Source of the DNA: Legionellales bacterium UBA4722
GTDB lineage: Bacteria; Pseudomonadota; Gammaproteobacteria; DSM-16500
Reading direction: 5' to 3'
DNA length: 7,267 bases
Assembly (NCBI GenBank): GCA_002404295.1
Contig: DHJK01000019.1
Coordinates: 14,473-21,739 of the forward strand
A program made the position numbers and the translations under genes. This document shows positions 1 through 5,375 of the stretch, one piece after another. The notes beneath the pieces were generated by a model that saw only the letters and a program-made list of their open reading frames with translations, was not told where the DNA came from and searched no databases. How positions within the stretch are numbered: position 1 is the first letter of the stretch; each line of letters begins with the position of its first letter.

Positions 1-30
1 TTCAATTACATGTGCGAGTGATATGAAAAG

Positions 31-67
31 ACGGGCACGGGCACGCACGCGGGCACGTTCACGATTA
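31..67 (+). repeat. GGGCAC tandem-hexamer tract with dispersed-repeat tail
   Basis: The tract contains two adjacent GGGCAC units, an interrupted stretch, a third unit, and then CGTTCACGATTA (56-67). The same hexamer is duplicated at the outer end of the hairpin element near 1224-1235. The 12-base tail recurs exactly at 2822-2833. A further similarity, GCTGAATAGTTA just downstream against GCTGAGTAGTTA near 1254, suggests this is the decayed end of a dispersed element. Positions 1-102 otherwise hold no gene, and I see no terminator for the minus-strand acyltransferase that ends here. Confidence 0.5.
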
Positions 68-102
68 GGCCAGTGGAACTCGCTGAATAGTTAAGAATTA
101 TT

Positions 103-1017
103 TTAATAAAGCCGGTTTTCACCAAAGGGGCGGGTTTTGAAGCGTTTGTATTGCCAGACGTATTGCTCTGGTTTGTTGCGGATGGCTTCTTCTAGGATAG
201 CGTTTAAACGTGTTGCGTCTGTGAGAGGATCGTTGGAGGGAAAGTTTTCTAGAGGGGGTGAAAGCATGACGTCGTAGCCTAGGTCGTTGTTGCGTCGGTG
301 AAAGCTGATGGGGATGACGGCGGCGCCGCTTAGGTGGGCGATGCGGGAAGCGGAAGTTAAAGATGCGGTGGGGATACCGAAGAAGGGGGCGAATACACTG
401 TGTTTGGGGCCGGCATCGATGTCGTAGGCGTACCAAATGGCCATGTTGTTTGCTAGTGCTTTGAAGAGGTCGCGGACGCGGTTGCGTGGAATATAGTTTA
501 CGTAATGTTTTTTGCGAAATTGTTCGTGGATGTATGAGATGAATAGTTTTTTGTGAGGGCGGTACATGACGCCGAAGGTGTAATGTTTTCTGATTAATCG
601 TCCGACCATTTCAAGACAGGTGAAATGAGGGCCGATTAAAATGATGCCTTTGCCTTTTGCGAATGCTTCTTCTGCGTAATCTAAGCCGTATATTTTGTAT
701 AAGCCATTTATTTTGTGATCGGGTAACCACCATGCCATGGCGGCTTCTATTAATCCTATGCCTAATGACGCGAAATTTTTTTTGGCGAGTGCGAGGCGTT
801 GTTCGGTAGTGAAGCTGGGAAAACACAGACCTAGATTGATGAGTGTCGTGTGTTTTAATTTAGTGGGGAATAGGTATAAAAATTTTCCCATGCTGCTGCC
901 GATCGCAATTTGCCATCGATAAGGTAGGCGGGTGATTAGCCATAGTAAACCAAAGCCGCACCAGGCAGGCCAGTAAAGGGGGCTGAAGAGGATTAATTTT
1001 TTTTTGATATCTTGCAT
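103..1017 (-). CDS. lpxL: LpxL/HtrB-family lipid A acyltransferase
   Basis: This 304-residue protein has the full LPLAT-family pattern. A hydrophobic N-terminal segment (about residues 11-31) probably anchors it to the inner membrane. The catalytic HX4E motif is His131 to Glu136 within GPHFTCLE. YRPHKK (152-157) matches the family YRP block, DIDAGPKHSVFAPFFG (199-214) the D-x-D-x-G-P block, and PEQYVWQYKRFKTRP (283-297) the C-terminal block. The length is usual for LpxL/LpxM enzymes, which transfer an acyl chain from acyl-ACP to Kdo2-lipid A precursors on the cytoplasmic face of the inner membrane. Which acyl position it serves (LpxL, LpxM or LpxP type) cannot be told from motifs, so the symbol is provisional. 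The start is the only in-frame ATG after an upstream stop. No Shine-Dalgarno sequence is visible before it. The gene runs against the strand bias of the window. Confidence 0.9.
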   Translation of the reverse strand: MQDIKKKLILFSPLYWPAWCGFGLLWLITRLPYRWQIAIGSSMGKFLYLFPTKLKHTTLINLGLCFPSFTTEQRLALAKKNFASLGIGLIEAAMAWWLPDHKINGLYKIYGLDYAEEAFAKGKGIILIGPHFTCLEMVGRLIRKHYTFGVMYRPHKKLFISYIHEQFRKKHYVNYIPRNRVRDLFKALANNMAIWYAYDIDAGPKHSVFAPFFGIPTASLTSASRIAHLSGAAVIPISFHRRNNDLGYDVMLSPPLENFPSNDPLTDATRLNAILEEAIRNKPEQYVWQYKRFKTRPFGENRLY

Positions 1018-1051
1018 GGGGTGGTAATGTCAGAAAAATGGATTGTGCCGT

Positions 1052-1080
1052 ATGATAGCAGAATCGATTGGAGGTAACAA
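1052..1080 (-). promoter_or_regulatory. Candidate sigma70 promoter for the lpxL-like gene
   Basis: Read on the minus strand, a -35 box TTGTTA (1080-1075) and a -10 box TATCAT (1057-1052) are separated by exactly 17 bases. They match consensus at 4 and 5 of 6 positions. Transcription would start near 1045, giving a leader of about 28 bases. Found by eye and not tested. Confidence 0.5.
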
Positions 1081-1100
1081 TTTTGGGAGTTGTGGCTTGA

Positions 1101-1237
1101 ATCGTGCCCTCGTCATTGCGAGCGTGAGGACGCAACCTAGTCTTTTCAGGGCTGATTAGCAGCATAGGCTCACAAAAGCAGCGTTGAAAGACTAGGTTGC
1201 GTCCTCGCGCTCGCAATGACGAGGGCACGGGCACGAT
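1101..1237. repeat. Intact hairpin (REP/MITE-like) element, copy 1
   Basis: Two 43-base arms, 1103-1145 and 1187-1229, are complementary at 42 of 43 positions. The single mismatch (1125) would still form a G-U pair in RNA. The arms enclose a 41-base centre. Pairing extends outward to 1101 and 1237 if one extra GGGCAC hexamer on the right side is skipped. The core GTCATTGCGAGC is shared with the other repeats in this window. The reversed centre shares AACGCTG and a following T-rich stretch with copy 2, so the elements are homologous through the loop and lie in opposite orientation. No open reading frame here is credible. The element sits between divergent genes, downstream of neither. Confidence 0.9.
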
Positions 1238-1281
1238 GGATGTAGAGAAATTTGCTGAGTAGTTATAATTAGGAGCGTTCG

Positions 1282-1563
1282 ATGGTACACGAGATTAAAA
1301 TGGGGATTCATTGTTTTGTTTCAGGAAGGGTACAGGGGGTGTGGTATAGGGCATCGGCGCAGAAGGAAGCTCAGCTGCTTGGGTTGACGGGATGGACGCG
1401 TAATTTGCCTGATGGGAGGGTGGAGGTGCTGGCTTTCGGGGAGAAAGCGAAAGTGATGCAGCTTTATAGCTGGTTGCAACGAGGGCCGAAGCTCGCTAAG
1501 GTGGATGCGGTGAGTTGTGATGAAATTGAATGGCAGGAACATGTGAGTTTTGGGGTGAAATAA
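1282..1563 (+). CDS. acyP: Acylphosphatase
   Basis: This 93-residue protein has the classic length and signature of the acylphosphatase family. GRVQGVWYR (15-23) supplies the phosphate-binding loop and the catalytic arginine Arg23. GLTGWTRNLPDGRVEV (34-49) contains the catalytic asparagine Asn41 and the second family signature. The enzyme hydrolyses acyl phosphates such as carbamoyl and acetyl phosphate in the cytoplasm; its physiological role in bacteria is poorly defined. The start is supported by AGGAG at 1271-1275, six bases upstream; the internal ATG at residue 7 lacks such a site. The stop lies 11 bases before the SOD-like gene, so the two are probably co-transcribed, although no functional link is obvious. 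Confidence 0.95.
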   Translation: MVHEIKMGIHCFVSGRVQGVWYRASAQKEAQLLGLTGWTRNLPDGRVEVLAFGEKAKVMQLYSWLQRGPKLAKVDAVSCDEIEWQEHVSFGVK

Positions 1564-1574
1564 GGGGTCTTTGT

Positions 1575-2081
1575 ATGAGATTGATGCGGTTGTTAACAGT
1601 GTTGTGGTTGATGTTGGGGGTGAGTGTAGCTTATGCCTCTCTTAGGATTCCTATGGTGCTGGTGAATGGTCCTCATGCAGGCGATGAAATAGGGGTTTTT
1701 TGGGCGGATGATACGATTTATGGGTTGTTGTTGACGCCTCATTTGCATGGATTGCCACCGGGGGTGCATGGGTTTCAGGTGTATGAGTGTCCTTTTTGTC
1801 AGCATCATGCGGCGGGGGCGGGAGGGCATTGGGATCCGCGTAAAACGGACGAGCATCATGGGCCGTATCTGGGGAGTGGGCATTTAGGTGATTTGCCGGT
1901 ATTGGTGGTGAATGCGAAAGGGCGTGCGATGTTGCCGGTGTTGGCGCCTCGATTGACGTTGGATCAGATTAAGGGGCGGGCGCTGATTATTCATGTGCAG
2001 GAGGATAATTATTCCGATTCACCTGTTGATGGGGGTGGGGAGGGTGCGAAGTTGGCGTGTGGGGTGGTGCCTAATCATTAG
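1575..2081 (+). CDS. Secreted Cu/Zn-SOD-like protein lacking two copper ligands
   Basis: The gene encodes 168 residues with a signal peptide (hydrophobic 5-19, likely cleavage after AYA near 21). I chose the ATG at 1575 because AAGGGG (1562-1566) lies eight bases upstream and a signal peptide follows; the earlier in-frame ATG at 1530 lies inside acylphosphatase. The SodC fold is clear: HGLPPGVHGF (58-67), GAGGHWDP (81-88), HLGDLP (103-108), DNYSD (144-148) and ACGV (161-164). The zinc set His85, His94, His103, Asp106 and the disulfide cysteines Cys75 and Cys162 are present. The HGFHVHE motif reads HGFQVYE, so two copper histidines are Gln68 and Tyr70. The usual substrate-guiding arginine is Lys159, and the Gly-Gly before DN is Gln-Glu. 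Copper-dependent dismutation is therefore unlikely. A zinc-binding, structural or chaperone-like periplasmic role is possible. I leave the symbol empty for this reason. Confidence 0.88.
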   Translation: MRLMRLLTVLWLMLGVSVAYASLRIPMVLVNGPHAGDEIGVFWADDTIYGLLLTPHLHGLPPGVHGFQVYECPFCQHHAAGAGGHWDPRKTDEHHGPYLGSGHLGDLPVLVVNAKGRAMLPVLAPRLTLDQIKGRALIIHVQEDNYSDSPVDGGGEGAKLACGVVPNH

Positions 2082-2125
2082 TTAGTGTGTTTTTGCTATG
2101 GTCGTGGCCGTTACGTGCTTCCATT

Positions 2126-2139
2126 CTCGTCATTGCGAG
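2126..2139 (+). repeat. Fragment of the GTCATTGCGAGC repeat
   Basis: CTCGTCATTGCGAG matches the outer arm of hairpin copy 1 and of the repeat at the window end. After position 2139 the similarity stops and no complementary arm follows nearby, so this looks like a broken half-element just upstream of the intact copy 2. Confidence 0.6.
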
Positions 2140-2165
2140 TTGAGGTATCCCCACGAATTTTTCTC

Positions 2166-2290
2166 TAAAAAACAACGTCATTGCGAGCGAAGCGAAGCAA
2201 TCTAGCTCGAAAGCAAAGCTTCAAAACGCTGTGTTTGCGTACTAACCATGGCTTTCGAGCTAGATTGCTTCGCTTCGCTCGCAATGACGT
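2166..2290 (-). terminator. Possible rubredoxin terminator formed by hairpin copy 2
   Basis: Transcription leaving rubredoxin on the minus strand would copy the 40-base hairpin and then TTGTTTTTT (plus-strand A-run 2167-2172). This gives the hairpin-plus-U-tract form of an intrinsic terminator. The stem is far longer than usual and lies about 50 bases past the stop codon. In the plus direction no T-run follows, so it would terminate only in the minus direction. Confidence 0.4.
2175..2290. repeat. Intact hairpin (REP/MITE-like) element, copy 2, perfect arms
   Basis: Arms 2175-2214 and 2251-2290 are perfect 40-base inverted complements around a 36-base centre. The core GTCATTGCGAGC is followed by the tandem AGCGA AGCGA and by AAGCAATCTAG. 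The arm differs from copy 1 in its inner half, so it belongs to a second subfamily. Perfect pairing suggests recent arrival or gene conversion between the arms. The element sits between the convergent SOD-like and rubredoxin genes. Confidence 0.92.
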
Positions 2291-2342
2291 AGGTACGTAC
2301 AAGGGGCGTGATAAAGCAGTGAGTTGTGGTATTGGGCCAGTA

Positions 2343-2513
2343 TTAAATCTCAACCATCTCAAAATCATCCTTAGAAGCACCACATTCCGGGCATTGCCAT
2401 GTCAACGGAACATCATCCCAAAGTGTCCCAGGCTCTATGCCATCATCGGGCCAGCCTTTGGCTTCATCGTAAATATAACCGCAGAGTAAGCACATAAAGC
2501 GTTTGTATTGCAT
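2343..2513 (-). CDS. rubA: Rubredoxin
   Basis: I found this 56-residue gene by reading the minus strand. The protein has two CxxC knuckles, CLLCGYIYD (Cys8, Cys11) and CPECGASKDDFE (Cys41, Cys44), which bind a single iron. Between them are the family blocks GWPDDGIEPGT (20-30) and LWDDVPLTWQCP (31-42). The length is that of a one-domain rubredoxin. It carries one electron in the cytoplasm; partners in aerobes include rubredoxin reductase, alkane hydroxylases and oxidative-stress enzymes, none of which is in this window. An AGGAG lies ten bases upstream of the ATG (plus-strand 2524-2528). A promoter candidate with an overlapping palindrome lies about 100 bases upstream, and a hairpin with a U-tract lies downstream. 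The gene is its own transcription unit, convergent with the SOD-like gene. Confidence 0.96.
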   Translation of the reverse strand: MQYKRFMCLLCGYIYDEAKGWPDDGIEPGTLWDDVPLTWQCPECGASKDDFEMVEI

Positions 2514-2608
2514 GAGAATTAGACTCCTAGCATCGTGAAAAGTGGCCTATCGTACATGAAAGGAGGGAGGTTCGTCATCTATGTTTTATCAGTAGGTAGC
2601 AGGTTTTG

Positions 2609-2636
2609 TTTGTACAATTCCGAGATTCAATCTCAA
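2609..2636 (-). promoter_or_regulatory. Candidate rubredoxin promoter
   Basis: On the minus strand, TTGAGA (2636-2631, 5 of 6 to the -35 consensus) and TACAAA (2614-2609, 4 of 6 to the -10 consensus) are 16 bases apart. Both boxes lie inside the nested palindrome at 2610-2646 or at its edge. The transcript would begin near 2602 with a leader of roughly 88 bases. This is an eye-based call. Confidence 0.4.
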
Positions 2637-2646
2637 TATTGTACAA
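2610..2646. promoter_or_regulatory. Nested palindrome, probable operator
   Basis: A perfect 9-base inverted repeat, TTGTACAAT (2610-2618) and ATTGTACAA (2638-2646), encloses a second perfect one, GAGATT-C-AATCTC (2622-2634). The 3-base joints between them do not pair. Because TTGTACAA is itself a palindrome, the outer arms are also two identical symmetric boxes with centres 29 bases apart. That arrangement fits two dimer sites for a repressor. The block covers the candidate rubredoxin promoter. I cannot name the regulator. An RNA hairpin is the alternative reading. Apart from this block and the next two entries, I see no gene or RNA in 2514-2851. Confidence 0.55.
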
Positions 2647-2733
2647 CAATCGCGAGCGGAGTTGCGTATACCCAAATAAATTCATTGAGTAAATTATTTA
2701 CAGCATAGCCGGTTAATGGTAATATGTAGATCA

Positions 2734-2762
2734 TTTTCAAGCTTTTACAAAAGGTTAATAAT
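2734..2762 (+). promoter_or_regulatory. Weak candidate promoter for the NTPDase unit
   Basis: TTTTCA (2734-2739) and AATAAT (2757-2762) match the -35 and -10 consensus at 4 and 5 of 6 positions with a 17-base spacer. The leader would be about 83 bases. The region is AT-rich, so chance matches are likely. Confidence 0.3.
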
Positions 2763-2804
2763 AATGACGGCGTATATTCGAGTGAAATTTGTAGGGATAG
2801 CTCA

Positions 2805-2833
2805 GCGCGCGGGCATGGGCGCGTTCACGATTA
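2805..2833 (+). repeat. GC-rich repeat tail in the NTPDase leader
   Basis: A GC-rich block in an otherwise AT-rich leader ends in CGTTCACGATTA (2822-2833), identical to 56-67. It is preceded, as there, by GGGCA-type hexamers. CGCGC (2806-2810) and GCGCG (2819-2823) could form a small hairpin 28 bases before the NTPDase start. It is probably a repeat remnant and may or may not affect translation. Confidence 0.45.
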
Positions 2834-2851
2834 AAGAAACGAGATAAGAGA

Positions 2852-4000
2852 ATGAAAAAAAATATATTGAGAATTTTAGCGATGATGAGTTTGTTTTTTT
2901 GCATTACTGCGTTCGCAGACGAGGCGAATTATTCTATTGTGGTCGATGCGGGTAGTTCGGGGACTCGGATGCATCTTTTTAAATATACGACTGAGGAAAA
3001 AATTCCGCTGATCTCGAATGTTTTTTCTGAGGCGATTGAACCAGGGTTGTCTTCTTATGAGACTCCTGAAGAAGCAGCTTTTTCATTGAAAAAATTGTTT
3101 GATGATGTTGCTCAAGTTGTTAAGCAAAATAATATCGATCCTAAAAGGGTGGCTGTCATTTTGTATGGTACGGGAGGGATGAGATTATTATCATCAGCCA
3201 AACAGGATGCTATTTATGCTGAGGTTAAGAAATATATAGAAAATAATTATGCTTTTCCTATTCAAGATATTCAAACAATTACCGGCGAAATGGAAGGTGT
3301 TTATGATTGGTTGGATATTAATTATTTGAAAAATACATTTCAAAAGGGTGAGCCAACTGTAGGTGCTATTGATATGGGTGGTGCTTCTACGCAAATTGTT
3401 TTTGCAACGCATGATCATACGCAGGCGGGTGATGAAATTAATTTGACAATTAATGGGGTAGTTTACACGGTATATAGTAAAAGTTTTATTGGGTTAGGTC
3501 AGGAAAAGGCGCGACAAAGTATGAGCACCTATCCATTGGCGAGTGCTTGTAATATTTCGGGTTATATACCTAATGTGAATAGTGCATTTGATTTTTCAAC
3601 GTGCAATAAAATCTATACGCAAATTTTAGCGGATTATCAGTCGCAATTTAAATTGATTCCGTTTGTGGCGGGGCAAAAGTTTATTGCTTATTCGGGTGTG
3701 AATTATGTGTATCGTTTTCTGGATGTGAGTGGGGCGAATAAGCAAAATTTGGAAGAGCGAATTCATGTAGTTTGTAATCAAACTTGGGATTTGATGCAAG
3801 CGAATTATCCAGATGTGAATAGGAAATATATGGCGAACTACTGTTCTAATGCAGCCTATTTGGATCGGTTGCTGTATGAGGAGTATCACTTGCAGGATGG
3901 ACAGTTAGAGGTGGATGATAAAATTGATAAGGAAGAGATTGATTGGCCGTTGGGAAAGATGGTTTATGATTTATTGCTCAAACAACAACGAGGTGGATAA
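2852..4000 (+). CDS. Secreted GDA1/CD39-family NTPDase (apyrase)
   Basis: The 382-residue protein has a signal peptide (cleavage after AFA, residue 22) and the apyrase-conserved regions in order: ACR1 VDAGSSGTR (31-39), ACR2 LYGTGGMRLL (104-113), ACR3 TGEMEGVYDWLDINYL (144-159) with likely catalytic base Glu148, ACR4 AIDMGGASTQ (172-181), and a looser ACR5 near YSGVNYVYRFL (280-290). The C-terminal WPLGKMVYDLL also fits the family. Four cysteines remain after cleavage (233, 251, 308, 331), enough for two disulfides. There is no C-terminal membrane anchor, so a soluble periplasmic or secreted enzyme is expected. The family removes terminal phosphates from nucleoside tri- and diphosphates. In Legionella pneumophila a related enzyme aids intracellular growth. 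The start has only a weak ribosome site (GAGA, 2841-2844). Sampled GC (3181-3420) is about 33%. The gene is coupled to the next one. Confidence 0.95.
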   Translation: MKKNILRILAMMSLFFCITAFADEANYSIVVDAGSSGTRMHLFKYTTEEKIPLISNVFSEAIEPGLSSYETPEEAAFSLKKLFDDVAQVVKQNNIDPKRVAVILYGTGGMRLLSSAKQDAIYAEVKKYIENNYAFPIQDIQTITGEMEGVYDWLDINYLKNTFQKGEPTVGAIDMGGASTQIVFATHDHTQAGDEINLTINGVVYTVYSKSFIGLGQEKARQSMSTYPLASACNISGYIPNVNSAFDFSTCNKIYTQILADYQSQFKLIPFVAGQKFIAYSGVNYVYRFLDVSGANKQNLEERIHVVCNQTWDLMQANYPDVNRKYMANYCSNAAYLDRLLYEEYHLQDGQLEVDDKIDKEEIDWPLGKMVYDLLLKQQRGG

Positions 4001-4002
4001 TT

Positions 4003-5256
4003 ATGTTTAGTCGATTAAAAGAATATAATACAAACAAATTTCAATTTGCGGGGTATCTCTTTATTTCAACGGCCGCATCGATTTCTAAAGTAGTCAGTTC
4101 CGTAGGAGGTTGGTTATTTGCTATGGAGAATGCGATGCCTCGGTTTGATGGCACAATGGATGTGTCGAATGTGACTTATACTCCAAATTCTTATCATTTA
4201 GCGACTATGGGAAGTTCACCTTCTAATTATTCTAGTGCGAGTTATGCTGTTATATCTTACGGCGCAATATGTTGTGGAACACTAATAATTTTGACAGTGG
4301 TTCCTCAGACTTTTGACCATTATCTTAAACGTGACTCTGTAGAATCTGAGAGAAAAGTAATTACTCAAGATTATTTGTCAGTAGAAGAGGGTGTGGTTTC
4401 ACCTGTTGTGCGTGCGCCAAAAAGGCCAAATTCCTATCCGTTTTTTGTGAGTATGGGGTGGGTTGCATTTGGATTTCAAACAATTGCGTTATTTAATGGT
4501 TCATTGAAATTATTTAATTATTTTAGAGGGACCGAGGTAAAGGATGCTAATGATGAAGCATCAAGTATTTTAATGTTAGCGATGCTGAATGCAGGCTTTC
4601 AATGTCTTGCGAATTATGCGTCTAATCAAAAGAAAGTAGAAGAAAATGCGAGTTCATCTGAAAAGATATTGGAGTCTAACAAAATATCTGTGTTAATTAT
4701 TATAGATTGTACTGTTGCAGCTATGTTTGCATATATGAGTACATTGGGTGCATTAGATAAAATTCCATGTCATCGATTAGGTTTTGAAGCGGTTCCAGAA
4801 TCAATGAGGTCCGCGCTTGCTCGTGTCTCGTTCATTTCGAGTGGTACAACGCGATTCATGACTAACGGGAAAGCGATAAAAGAAGGTTTCACTAAAAAAT
4901 CCACATCACCGAATCATTGCGCGGGTAAAACTTATAAAGCAGTTACTAAATTTGTGGGCGGGTTTGATGCGGGTTACACAGCGGTGGCTGCATCGGGTGC
5001 AATACTTTTTAGTTTGGATCCTTATTTCGAGAAGTATCAATTTTCGGATGTACCGCGTGGAAGTTACTATAATGCAATGGTTGTAGCTGCTGCTATGCTT
5101 GCGGCTGTAGTTTATGGCGGCTCGACTTATTGTTTTAATACTAGAAGTCGAATAAAGGCTGTGTTGAATATGTCTATATTCTCTGAGAAAAAAACAAACC
5201 GTGCGCAAAATGATGAAATGGCAAGATTGCTGCCAGGGCCAGTGCATAGAGGGTAA
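4003..5256 (+). CDS. Unrecognised multi-pass membrane protein
   Basis: I do not recognise this 417-residue protein. Hydrophobic stretches near residues 15-40, 80-101, 146-166, 186-206, 228-250, 320-338 and 357-377 suggest six to eight membrane segments. A first loop (43-79) is rich in Ser, Asn and Tyr. Charged loops follow at 105-143 and 207-227. The C-terminal tail (392-417) is polar and ends in ARLLPGPVHRG. There is no cleavable signal peptide and no transporter or enzyme motif that I can see. The start lies 2 bases after the NTPDase stop, with AGGTGG (3991-3996) inside the end of that gene, so translation is very probably coupled. Its low GC (about 32% in 4501-4740) matches the NTPDase. 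It could be an envelope partner of the NTPDase or a secreted membrane-targeting effector; both are inference. Confidence 0.8.
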   Translation: MFSRLKEYNTNKFQFAGYLFISTAASISKVVSSVGGWLFAMENAMPRFDGTMDVSNVTYTPNSYHLATMGSSPSNYSSASYAVISYGAICCGTLIILTVVPQTFDHYLKRDSVESERKVITQDYLSVEEGVVSPVVRAPKRPNSYPFFVSMGWVAFGFQTIALFNGSLKLFNYFRGTEVKDANDEASSILMLAMLNAGFQCLANYASNQKKVEENASSSEKILESNKISVLIIIDCTVAAMFAYMSTLGALDKIPCHRLGFEAVPESMRSALARVSFISSGTTRFMTNGKAIKEGFTKKSTSPNHCAGKTYKAVTKFVGGFDAGYTAVAASGAILFSLDPYFEKYQFSDVPRGSYYNAMVVAAAMLAAVVYGGSTYCFNTRSRIKAVLNMSIFSEKKTNRAQNDEMARLLPGPVHRG

Positions 5257-5277
5257 TTATAGATTGGATATTAAGTT

Positions 5278-5313
5278 CGTCATTGCGGGCGCGAATGGTC
5301 TTTCAGATTGCTT
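5278..5313 (+). repeat. Decayed hairpin repeat remnant
   Basis: CGTCATTGCGGGCGCGAA (5278-5295) is a slightly mutated left arm. After eight unrelated bases comes CAGATTGCTT (5304-5313), which resembles the AGATTGCTT of the right arm of copy 2. The rest of the element has been lost. It marks the boundary between the AT-rich unit and hemL. Confidence 0.55.
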
Positions 5314-5375
5314 TGTGAGTTTATTCTGAGTAGCATGTGCGCAATATTAATCGTCTAATCAGGGGTCTTTCTTAA

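Noticed and set aside
860..1234. 124-residue minus-strand reading frame starting in hairpin copy 1
   Set aside because: It runs through the repeat and then overlaps the lpxL start in another frame. It has no family features.
1264..1269. Perfect TATAAT just upstream of acylphosphatase
   Set aside because: Initiation about seven bases downstream would leave the AGGAG at 1271-1275 out of the transcript, and no -35 box lies at the right distance. The sequence belongs to a stretch similar to 78-99.
1530..1574. Earlier in-frame ATG for the SOD-like gene
   Set aside because: It lies inside acylphosphatase and would place 15 polar residues before a normal signal peptide. The ATG at 1575 has its own ribosome site.
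1101..2290. CRISPR array or riboswitch reading of the repeats
   Set aside because: The repeats are large inverted hairpins, not short direct repeats with unique spacers, and they do not sit in leaders of recognisable riboswitch-controlled genes.
2165..2383. 72-residue minus-strand reading frame across hairpin copy 2
   Set aside because: It is repeat-derived, overlaps the end of rubredoxin in another frame, and has no recognisable domain.
2181..2489. 102-residue plus-strand reading frame beginning MRAKRSNLARK
   Set aside because: Its first third is translated hairpin repeat and the rest is antisense to rubredoxin. The RAKRSNLAR and RLLRFARNDV strings are typical of falsely annotated repeats.
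2556..2708. Plus-strand frame of about 50 codons beginning MKGGRFVIYVLS
   Set aside because: It has no ribosome site upstream, no homology that I recognise, and runs through the nested palindrome, which is better explained as regulatory DNA.
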